Origin: JARLGU01 sp036504535
GTDB taxonomy: Bacteria > Armatimonadota > Armatimonadia > Armatimonadales > Capsulimonadaceae
Length of the DNA stretch: 64,000 bases
Reading direction: 5' to 3'
Assembly (NCBI GenBank): GCA_036504535.1
Contig: DASXUY010000005.1
Coordinates: 45,427 to 109,426, forward strand
In this document: piece by piece, positions 58,096-64,000 of the stretch
Layout of the letters: each line of letters begins with the position of its first letter
Numbering within the stretch: position 1 is the stretch's first letter
Translations under genes and position numbers: made by a program
Notes under the pieces: model-generated
What the model was told of the DNA's origin: nothing
Database searches by the model: none
The model's input: only the letters and a program-made list of their open reading frames with translations

Positions 58096-58554
58096 CTAGA
58101 ACTTGCGCAGGAAGACGCAAAGAACGACTGTGATGCCAGCCCAGTAGATCGCATTGGCAATTTGAACCAGTAACCTGCCGTCGGCATTGAGGTTGCCCAC
58201 ATTTGGGGCGAAAACTGTCATAAGCACACCATAGATTGCCGCAGCCGCAGCCGGGAGAACCCAGGGGGCAACACGTGCTGCGGTGGCGGTATCGCGCGGT
58301 GCTTTTCGACTTGCACACAGCCTTGTATCGACAATCATGAGAAATCCTACGAACATTAGGAAATTGGCGACGATCTGAATATCGAATAGTCGATGGCCGT
58401 ATTTGAAGTGAGCGAGTCCGATGATCGCCGAATTTAAGCCGACAAGTGCCGCAACGGCGTAGCCCATTCCTTCCGCCAAGAGACGGCCCGCCGTCGTCTG
58501 TTGAGATGAGCTTTTCACGGTTGCAAACGTCCTTGACAGGTAAGCCAGCTGCAT
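58096..58554 (-). CDS. membrane protein of unknown function, ~150 aa
   Basis: Reading from the ATG at 58554: a 152-residue protein with four hydrophobic segments, GYAVAALVGLNSAIIGLAHF, IQIVANFLMFVGFLMIV, WVLPAAAAAIYGVLMTVF and LLVQIANAIYWAGITVVLCVFL, joined by short basic loops (DTRLCASRKAPRD). The longer frame to 58668 runs into the repeat at 58585-58653 and is not believed. A Met 29 codons later (MGYAVAAL) is another possible start. It is the first gene of a four-gene run of small membrane or secreted proteins. Confidence 0.55.
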   Translation of the reverse strand: MQLAYLSRTFATVKSSSQQTTAGRLLAEGMGYAVAALVGLNSAIIGLAHFKYGHRLFDIQIVANFLMFVGFLMIVDTRLCASRKAPRDTATAARVAPWVLPAAAAAIYGVLMTVFAPNVGNLNADGRLLVQIANAIYWAGITVVLCVFLRKF

Positions 58555-58584
58555 GGTCCAACAACATGTTGCTGTGGCCGAAAA

Positions 58585-58653
58585 TCCGTAGGTTAGAAAC
58601 CTACGGCTCCGAAGGGCTCGAAAGTACTGGACATAAGAATGTCCTTGGGCACT
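58585..58653 (+). repeat. CCGTAGGTT hairpin repeat, copy 2
   Basis: TCCGTAGGTT-AG-AAACCTACGG hairpin, then CTCCGAAGGGCTCGAAAGTA and a CCTTGGGCACT end, the same order as 36461-36515 but with an extra hairpin-like GGACATAAGAATGTCC inserted before the end. Confidence 0.7.
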
Positions 58654-58668
58654 GGGAGGTGGCCCCAA

Positions 58669-59046
58669 TGGGTAGCGATCAACACGTCATTGTTGCGCAT
58701 GGAGCAAACCGGGTATATCCGCGATTCGGGGGATTCGCCATAATATGCGGGCATTTTATGGCGATGGCAAGCGATGATGCGCATATATTCCCACGCGCGC
58801 GTTCGAGGCTCCACAAGTCCACGCCTCTCGCTACACGCTAGCTTCTTCGTGTGCCCCGATGCGCTGTTCATCGAGGGCAAGGGAGCGGAGGGGCGACGCT
58901 CCAGAGGCGGCGACGGTCACTGGCCATCGGTGGTGTTCAAAGGCCGGCGGATTTGGGCGCCCCGATCTGTCTATTTCATTGGAGAGATAATCGCCGTCGG
59001 GCCTTGGAGCCTCGATTTGCCTTACACACCCAGAAAGATTTGACTG
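58669..59046. other. intergenic stretch, no supported gene
   Basis: About 380 bases with open frames on both strands but no ribosome-binding site and no recognisable product. Base composition is similar to coding DNA, so a decayed gene or another dispersed repeat is possible; no second copy is present in this window. Confidence 0.4.
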
Positions 59047-59075
59047 TTGACATTTCGACATAAGAACGGTATTCT
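59047..59075 (+). promoter_or_regulatory. sigma-70-type promoter without a downstream gene
   Basis: TTGACA (59047-59052), 17-base spacer, TATTCT (59070-59075). Downstream on the plus strand is about 180 bases of non-coding sequence, then the 3' end of the convergent tilS gene. Confidence 0.55.
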
Positions 59076-59214
59076 AATTGTAATAGAGCATGCGCTAGAG
59101 GTTAATAAGTCGGGACCATTTATAGGCGACGCCGCTGGAACTTCGAAACGGAGACGAAATCGAGAACTCGAAGGCGCTGCCGACTTTGTTTGGTGATCGA
59201 GATTACAATAACAT

Positions 59215-59254
59215 CCGTGAATATTGCGATTCTACAGAGGCGAAATATTCACGG
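59215..59254. terminator. inverted repeat between tilS 3' end and orphan promoter
   Basis: CCGTGAATATT (59215-59225) pairs perfectly with AATATTCACGG (59244-59254). It begins 9 bases after the tilS stop on the minus strand and could end both tilS and a plus-strand small RNA. There is no long T-run. Confidence 0.5.
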
Positions 59255-59262
59255 TCACCCGC

Positions 59263-60579
59263 CTACACTCCAGGCTCTTCGCGTTCCTGGGTGCGCTTGA
59301 CGTCCAGGACGAGGGAGCGGGCTCGGGCGGCGTAGGCGAGGTCGGGGACGGCGAGGATGCCTTCGGCGTCGACGATGACTGGCCACTGGCGGCGTTCGTC
59401 GCGCGGGATTTTGGCGTCGGTGAAGACGTCCTGCAGCTTGCGGGTGCCGCCGAGGGTCTTGATGCGGTCGCCGGAGTGCCAGCAGCGGACGCGTATAGGG
59501 TCGCCGTTCGCGCCTTCGTGGGGCGCCTTGATGGTGACTTCCCATTTCAGGAACGCGACGGTTTCGCCGACCGGAGCGGCGATATTGATGTCGAAGATGT
59601 CATCGGGCGACGGCGGCGGGCGTAGGCCAATGGTCTGGCCGTCGCCGAAGACGATAGCGTTGCCGCGCGGCAGTGTGACCGCGAACGGCGACGCAGCCAT
59701 GGTGCGAATGTACTCGATGGTGTCGTGGCCGATGTCCACGAGGTGAAGGCCGAGGCGGGTGTTGCGAATATATTCGCGGATGATTCGGCGCTGTAGGGCG
59801 ATTGGCTCTCCGAGGAGCGCTCCGACCGGGATGAACGATCGTCCGCCGATCCAGCGTCGGGCTACATCTTGCAGGTAATCGCTTTCGGCGGCGGCGATGT
59901 CGGAAAGCCGTAGAAGGGTGCCGCGGACAGATTCGTTGTAGCGGCGCTCAAGATAAGGCACCAGTTCCTTGCGGACATTGTTACGGGCGTACGCCGCGCT
60001 GTAGTTGGACGAGTCACGACGGGGTTCGAGGTGGTTCTCTTCGCAGTAGAACTCCACATCGTCGCGGGTCACATCGAGCAGCGGACGAACATACGGGCGG
60101 CGGCGGTATGGGATGCCGCGAAGGCCATCGGTGCCGGTACCGCGCACGATGTTGAGCAGCATAGTTTCGATGCGGTCATCCTGGTTATGCGCGGTGGCGA
60201 TAAGTGCGCCGCCCACCCGTTCGCGAACGCCTTCAAGGAACGCATAGCGGACCTGTCGGGCGGCGACCTGAGAGCTGAGCTTCTCGATACGCTTGTAGTC
60301 GGGGACATCGCGGAATTCGGATGTAAGCGGCACATCGAGGCGGGTACACAAAGCGGCGACATAGGCGGCATCGGCCTCAGCTTCCTCGCCGCGAAAGCCG
60401 TGATTGAGGTGGGCGGCGTGGAGTTTGTAGCCGAGGTGCTTGAGCGCGTGGAGTAGTGACGTTGAATCGGGGCCGCCGGAAACGGCGACCACGAGGAGAT
60501 CGTCATGGCTGAACAGCCTATGAGTCGCGATCGTTCGCTGTAGAGCGTCGATCAGCGCTATACCGGGAATGTACTTCAT
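59263..60579 (-). CDS. tilS: tRNA(Ile)-lysidine synthase
   Basis: A 438-residue enzyme that attaches lysine to C34 of tRNA-Ile(CAU), changing its anticodon to read AUA. The PP-loop SGGPDS is in LLVVAVSGGPDSTSLLHAL (about 28-46). HAAHLNHGFRGEEAEAD, ATAHNQDDRIETMLLNIVRG, RPLLDVTRDDVEFYCEE and DSSNYSAAYARNNVRKELVP are the usual following blocks. C-terminal TilS domains (about 230-425) include WHSGDRIKTLGGTRKLQDVFTDAKIPRDERR in pieces. It is an essential gene in most bacteria. Located 55 bases downstream of gatB, on the same strand. Confidence 0.95.
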   Translation of the reverse strand: MKYIPGIALIDALQRTIATHRLFSHDDLLVVAVSGGPDSTSLLHALKHLGYKLHAAHLNHGFRGEEAEADAAYVAALCTRLDVPLTSEFRDVPDYKRIEKLSSQVAARQVRYAFLEGVRERVGGALIATAHNQDDRIETMLLNIVRGTGTDGLRGIPYRRRPYVRPLLDVTRDDVEFYCEENHLEPRRDSSNYSAAYARNNVRKELVPYLERRYNESVRGTLLRLSDIAAAESDYLQDVARRWIGGRSFIPVGALLGEPIALQRRIIREYIRNTRLGLHLVDIGHDTIEYIRTMAASPFAVTLPRGNAIVFGDGQTIGLRPPPSPDDIFDINIAAPVGETVAFLKWEVTIKAPHEGANGDPIRVRCWHSGDRIKTLGGTRKLQDVFTDAKIPRDERRQWPVIVDAEGILAVPDLAYAARARSLVLDVKRTQEREEPGV

Positions 60580-60634
60580 TGTACAGAACTCGGAGTCGAT
60601 TGAGCGAGAGCCTTGCGCGCTGGAGCGCGGTTGG

Positions 60635-62071
60635 CTATGCCAATCGTTCCTTTAACAACTTGTTCACGAGGTCGGGTCGGGCTTGGCCTTTGGTCGCTTT
60701 CATGACCTGGCCGACGAGAAAGCCCATCGATTTGTCGTTGCCGGCTTTGATTTTGGCGACTACGTCCTGATTGGCGGCGATCACCTTGTCGATTTCCGCG
60801 ACAATGGCGCCTTCATCAGATACGACGGCGATTCCGCGCGAGTCGACGATGGATTGCGCATCCTTACCGGTCGCAAACATCTCTTCCAGCACGGATTTGG
60901 CGATATTGTTTGTGATCTTACCCGAATCACGCAGTTTTAGCAGTTCGCCTAGCTGCTGAGGGGTCGTCTTGATCGCTGTTATGTCTGAGTTGGACGCGTT
61001 GATAAGCTTCATCAACTCGCCAGTTACATAGTTCGCGACGGCCTTCGGGTCGGCGCCGACTGCAATTGCGGACTCAAAGTAATCGGCGACAGGACGGCTT
61101 CCGGTGAGCACTTCGGCGTCATAAGGACGAAGGTCGTACTGAGAAACGAACCGCTCTTTTTTGGCGTTGGGCAGTTCGGGCAGCTCCGAGCGCCATCGCT
61201 CGATATCGGCATCGTCGAAGTGCAGCGGTACAAGGTCAGGCTCTGGGAAGTAGCGGTACTCCTGCTCTTCCTCTTTGTAGCGCATGTGGTAGGTCTTGCT
61301 GGATGCATCATTCCAGCCCAGCGTTTCCTGGCGAATGGGAATGCCGTTTTCGATCATGTCGGACTGGCGCTCAAGTTCGTACGCGATGCCGCGCTCGACC
61401 GCACGGAAGGAGTTCAGGTTCTTAAGCTCGGTCTTGACGCCGAACTTATCGCTGCCGACGAGCTTGACGGACACATTCGGCTCGGCGCGCAGGTGACCTT
61501 CTTCCATTTTGCCGTCGGAGACACCAAGGTAGACGAGGATGGCGCGCAGCTTTTCGAGATAGGCCTTGGCTTCGTCGGGCGACTTGATGTCTGGCGGGAA
61601 CTCGGTCACGATCTCCATAAGCGGAACCCCGCTGCGGTTGTAGTCGACTTCGCTCTCGTTGCCGCCAGCGTGAATGAGCTTACCGGTGTCCTCTTCGAGA
61701 TGGACGCGTCGAATGTGTATTCGCTTGGTATCACCACCATCAAGAGTGATATCCAGCCAACCGTTCATTCCGATAGGGTTCTCATACTGCGAGATCTGGT
61801 AACCCTTGGGCAGGTCGGGATAAAAGTAGTTCTTGCGCGCGAACAGGCAGTCGCGCGATATCTCGCAGTTGAGGGCGAGCGACGCCTTCACGACCAGTTC
61901 GATCGCAGTGCGGTTGGGCACAGGGAGCGATCCAGGGAGGCCGAGACACACGGGGCAAGTGCGAGTATTGGGAGCGCCGCCGAAATCATTGGCGCATCCG
62001 CAGAACATCTTGCTTTGGGTAAGGAGTTCGGCATGGCACTCCATACCGACAACAACTTCATATTTGCTCAT
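60635..62071 (-). CDS. gatB: Asp-tRNA(Asn)/Glu-tRNA(Gln) amidotransferase subunit B
   Basis: A 478-residue GatB. It phosphorylates misacylated Glu-tRNA-Gln or Asp-tRNA-Asn and receives ammonia from GatA within GatCAB. Seen are YEVVVGMECHAELLTQSKMFC, NTRTCPVCLGLPGSLPVPN with the zinc Cys, KNYFYPDLPKGYQISQ, VDYNRSGVPLMEIVTEP-like VDYNRSGVPLMEIVTEF and ETLGWNDASSKTYHMRYKEE. The C-terminal YqeY-like domain (about 325-478) ends with GFLVGQVMKATKGQARPDLVNKLLKERL. Its ATG overlaps the stop of the PIN-domain gene by four bases. gatA and gatC are not in this window. Confidence 0.96.
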   Translation of the reverse strand: MSKYEVVVGMECHAELLTQSKMFCGCANDFGGAPNTRTCPVCLGLPGSLPVPNRTAIELVVKASLALNCEISRDCLFARKNYFYPDLPKGYQISQYENPIGMNGWLDITLDGGDTKRIHIRRVHLEEDTGKLIHAGGNESEVDYNRSGVPLMEIVTEFPPDIKSPDEAKAYLEKLRAILVYLGVSDGKMEEGHLRAEPNVSVKLVGSDKFGVKTELKNLNSFRAVERGIAYELERQSDMIENGIPIRQETLGWNDASSKTYHMRYKEEEQEYRYFPEPDLVPLHFDDADIERWRSELPELPNAKKERFVSQYDLRPYDAEVLTGSRPVADYFESAIAVGADPKAVANYVTGELMKLINASNSDITAIKTTPQQLGELLKLRDSGKITNNIAKSVLEEMFATGKDAQSIVDSRGIAVVSDEGAIVAEIDKVIAANQDVVAKIKAGNDKSMGFLVGQVMKATKGQARPDLVNKLLKERLA

Positions 62072-62532
62072 ATCTGGTTTGTATCCTGCAAAGCGGAAAT
62101 GTCCGCTGGGTGAACGACATTGAGAGTAGCGTATCGCCGGAAATCGTCCACGTTGAAAGTGAGTAAATCGTCAATGCCGTGGACACGCATCGCAGCGACA
62201 ATCCGCATGTCATAGACTTCGCGACCGATGCCCTTACCGTCCGAAAACAGATCTAGCCATTCGGTAAAAACGCGCGCATTGTCTTGCAGCACTTCAAAGT
62301 CACGACAGATTTCTGCAATTATCTCCGAGACATCGGCCGTGGCAAGCCCTAGCCCGTTTGCCGCCACAGGTCGCGTCAGTGTCGCCGCGAGTTCAACGAT
62401 AACCTGAGGTGTAATAAACAGTTCATGGCCTGCAAGAATGAGAGTCACAATCGCGGCAGTAGCTACAGAATGCATTGGGCTCGCAGAGTCTACACGACGA
62501 ACTAGCAAGTTTGTATCGACTAAGTATCTCAC
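62068..62532 (-). CDS. vapC: PIN-domain ribonuclease toxin, VapC-like
   Basis: A 154-residue PIN protein. Acidic residues expected to bind Mg2+ are visible: Asp6 in RYLVDTNLLVR, Glu in QVIVELAATLTR (about 47), Asp in REVYDMRIVAAM (about 108) and Asp in LLTFNVDDFRRYA (about 128). VapC toxins cleave tRNA or rRNA. The start codon overlaps the antitoxin stop by four bases (ATGA), and its own stop overlaps the gatB start in the same manner, so the three are translationally coupled. Activity is inferred from motifs only. Confidence 0.88.
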   Translation of the reverse strand: MRYLVDTNLLVRRVDSASPMHSVATAAIVTLILAGHELFITPQVIVELAATLTRPVAANGLGLATADVSEIIAEICRDFEVLQDNARVFTEWLDLFSDGKGIGREVYDMRIVAAMRVHGIDDLLTFNVDDFRRYATLNVVHPADISALQDTNQI

Positions 62533-62816
62533 CGTTGACGGTCATCCCGATCAGCGTACATATATTCACGGCGCAGGTGTTCGTCAGAGATTCCCTTGCT
62601 GCCAGGCACTATCCGAGTAATGGAGTCGAGCCGAGCGACCCGCTCCGCAGGCGTCATCGAAACGCGAGGAGCCTCTCGCGATAAGATGCCTCCTTCGTGT
62701 CGAGCTATTTCACTCAAAACGCGCAGTGCGTAAGCAGCGGTGTCCTCGCCTTGTGTTGCAGCCTGACGCGCGAGGCCAGCTTCGACATCTGGTTCGAGTT
62801 CAATTGTGAGCGTCAT
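62529..62816 (-). CDS. vapB: VapB-like antitoxin
   Basis: A 95-residue protein: MTLTIELEPDVEAGLARQAATQGEDTAAYALRVL in overlapping form gives a ribbon-helix-helix-like N-terminus, followed by a helical middle and a polar, charged C-terminus (MYADRDDRQR) suited to wrap around the PIN toxin. The ATG at 62816 is 7 bases after AGGAG; the Met two codons earlier would be too near. It overlaps vapC by four bases. It is expected to repress its own operon together with VapC. Confidence 0.8.
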   Translation of the reverse strand: MTLTIELEPDVEAGLARQAATQGEDTAAYALRVLSEIARHEGGILSREAPRVSMTPAERVARLDSITRIVPGSKGISDEHLRREYMYADRDDRQR

Positions 62817-62844
62817 CGTCATGCTCCTAGATGCGTTTTTACTG

Positions 62845-63807
62845 TTATACCGCATCCGCCCCACCCGTTTCCACGGGGATGGCACCTGGAGCCGGACGCC
62901 ACTGCCCGCTACGGGCGGAGATAACGAGTAGCGCCAGGGCGGCAATGGTGCAGACAGCGAACGCGACGATTCCGGCCTCGGGGCCGAATTTGCCGCCGGT
63001 GATCCAGGCGGGACCGTTCAAGACGGTTTTGCGGTATGAACCGAACAAGTCTTCGCCGGACACGGGCGCGCCGTAGTATGGGCCAAGGAAGAAGTTCCAG
63101 GCCCAGTGGATGCCAATAGGCAGCCAGAGTCGGCGGGTCACGAGATACGCTCCGCCGAGAAGCAGTCCAGCTTCGACGGCGATGAACAGGACAACGCGAA
63201 GTTGGACATCATGTGGCTCGCCGCGGACGTTCATCAGGTGAACGGCGCCAAAGAGCAGCGACGAAACGATAAGCGCAGTCATTGTGCCCCAGCGGCGTTC
63301 GAATGCTGGCAGCATATAGCCACGAAAAATGGTCTCTTCGAGCACGGCGATAAAGAAACAGAGCGCTAGCGCGAAGCCAGGCCTGTAGCCTGGGTTTTGC
63401 GACAGCACGGTCAGGTGCCCGGTCGTGGTCAGGATGCCGATGACGACAGACATCAGCGCCATGCCTATGATGTAGCCCGCCAGGGTCTCCATAACGGACC
63501 CGCGCACAGCAAAGCCCGTCTCGCGTATATGGAGGCGGAGCACGAAGCAGGTCACCATGATCAGGGCGAGCACTGACGACACGGCCAGCACGACTTCGTG
63601 CGCCATGATCCAGCCTTTGCTGCCGGGATGGACAAGAAAGTCGCACACCATGATCGCGATGAGGCCAGGCACAGCGATAACGAGGACCAGTATTGCGAAG
63701 AAGATCAGCCCCAAAGGCTGCTTCTCCCACAATGCCCAGAACTTATCGCTTTCGCGCGGCTTGGCTGGCTCGGGATCCGGATCGAAACTAAAGACGCGCG
63801 GAGTCAT
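62845..63807 (-). CDS. CPBP-family intramembrane metalloprotease
   Basis: A 320-residue polytopic membrane protein with about seven or eight helices. The CAAX/bacteriocin-processing-protease motifs are present: EE-x3-R in FIAVLEETIFRGYMLPAF, FGAVHLMN with the His of motif 2 and IGIHWAWNF with the His of motif 3. Such proteins are intramembrane proteases or scaffolds; the substrate is unknown. The N-terminal 30 residues are polar. The ATG at 63807 gives MTPRVFSFDPD; 28 earlier codons are unlikely. The vapBC-gatB genes follow 28 bases later on the same strand, possibly in one transcript. Confidence 0.85.
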   Translation of the reverse strand: MTPRVFSFDPDPEPAKPRESDKFWALWEKQPLGLIFFAILVLVIAVPGLIAIMVCDFLVHPGSKGWIMAHEVVLAVSSVLALIMVTCFVLRLHIRETGFAVRGSVMETLAGYIIGMALMSVVIGILTTTGHLTVLSQNPGYRPGFALALCFFIAVLEETIFRGYMLPAFERRWGTMTALIVSSLLFGAVHLMNVRGEPHDVQLRVVLFIAVEAGLLLGGAYLVTRRLWLPIGIHWAWNFFLGPYYGAPVSGEDLFGSYRKTVLNGPAWITGGKFGPEAGIVAFAVCTIAALALLVISARSGQWRPAPGAIPVETGGADAV

Positions 63808-64000
63808 TCGTAGAGTGGTTCCTTGTTCGTGGCAAAGCCCTGAGCACAGATTCACCCGGCACTGAAGGGCCTGTGAAAGAATAGTTGCCACGAGCTTTCC
63901 ATTGTGGTCAGGCTTATATTTGGTTCCGTTGTAGCCTGTTGCCCATTGTTAGGTCGTTTGATGGTCCAGCGACCGGTTATCGTCTCCATTTGTCCTGGCG
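63808..64000. other. edge region, no supported feature
   Basis: The last 193 bases lie upstream of the CPBP gene. No gene, RNA or clear promoter pair is visible before the window ends. Confidence 0.4.

Noticed and set aside
57866..58567. 233-residue open frame on the minus strand taken as one protein
   Set aside because: The first two thirds overlap the four-helix membrane protein in another frame and read as Cys/Arg-rich noise; only the last 70 codons from the GTG at 58078 look real.
61220..62113. 297-residue open frame on the plus strand
   Set aside because: Antisense shadow of gatB, caused by GC-rich codon bias.
1..64000. CRISPR array or prophage
   Set aside because: No regularly spaced direct repeats, Cas genes, integrase, capsid or terminase genes are seen anywhere in the window.

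Overview
The window looks like chromosomal DNA of a free-living bacterium, most likely an Armatimonadota (Capsulimonas/Fimbriimonas-like) organism. This is an inference from gene content. The pseudopilin at 550 carries the AREKAR...C.SN..QIGLA.L.Y.QD.DE signature followed by a degenerate H-X9-DG motif that is very common in Armatimonadota and Planctomycetota. SecD and SecF are fused. There are many lone glycoside hydrolases and a SigR/RsrA-like redox pair. Genes sit on both strands in short operons, separated by intergenic DNA rich in interspersed repeats.

Layout. 1-8 kb: end of an unknown gene, a pseudopilin, a PepSY membrane protein, a GAF-PAS-PAS-GGDEF diguanylate cyclase and ClpB. 8-10 kb: small secreted proteins. 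10-12 kb: RhaD-like aldolase convergent with a GH29 alpha-L-fucosidase. 12-15 kb: a tandem pair of double-GNAT acetyltransferases and a YHS-domain secreted protein. 15-18.7 kb: ndk, a TPR-like secreted protein, a xylulokinase-like FGGY kinase and a VanX-type dipeptidase. 19-23.4 kb: a GntR/LacI hybrid regulator with a near-consensus promoter and palindromic operator, GH38 alpha-mannosidase and a ROK sugar kinase, probably one mannoside-utilisation unit. 23.4-28.4 kb: recJ and a fused secDF. 28.6-32.4 kb: an AraC regulator divergent from a PhyH dioxygenase and a UroD-family protein, then an ECF sigma/anti-sigma pair. 32.4-34.8 kb: a repeat-rich, gene-poor stretch with a complete-looking IS481-family element. 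34.8-37.5 kb: two adjacent proteins made only of Clp N-domain repeats, without any AAA+ module. 38-40 kb: aminotransferase and Lrp/AsnC regulator. 40.4-42.3 kb: three tandem paralogous membrane proteins with a GWGP motif. 42.9-51.4 kb: M20 amidohydrolase, secreted proteins, tyrS-sigma-antisigma operon and a GH63-like hydrolase. 51.4-57 kb: gene desert, UroD-family protein, tRNA-Arg(UCU), tRNA-Gly(UCC), Ppx/GppA and an AI-2E-type transporter. 57.2-58.6 kb: four small membrane or secreted proteins, two of them paralogous. 59-64 kb: tilS, gatB with a VapBC module overlapping its start, and a CPBP protease.

The metabolic theme is scavenging of plant or microbial glycans: fucosidase, mannosidase, GH63, RhaD, FGGY and ROK kinases, with local regulators. 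A second theme is stress and proteostasis: ClpB, Clp-N-only proteins, the RsrA-type redox switch, ECF sigma factors and VapBC.

The strongest candidates for something undescribed are the Clp-N-only pair, the GWGP membrane trio, the small HGH-motif membrane pair, and the roughly 245-bp dispersed repeat at 32.75 and 40.04 kb. All functional calls rest on reading motifs by eye; no database search was run.
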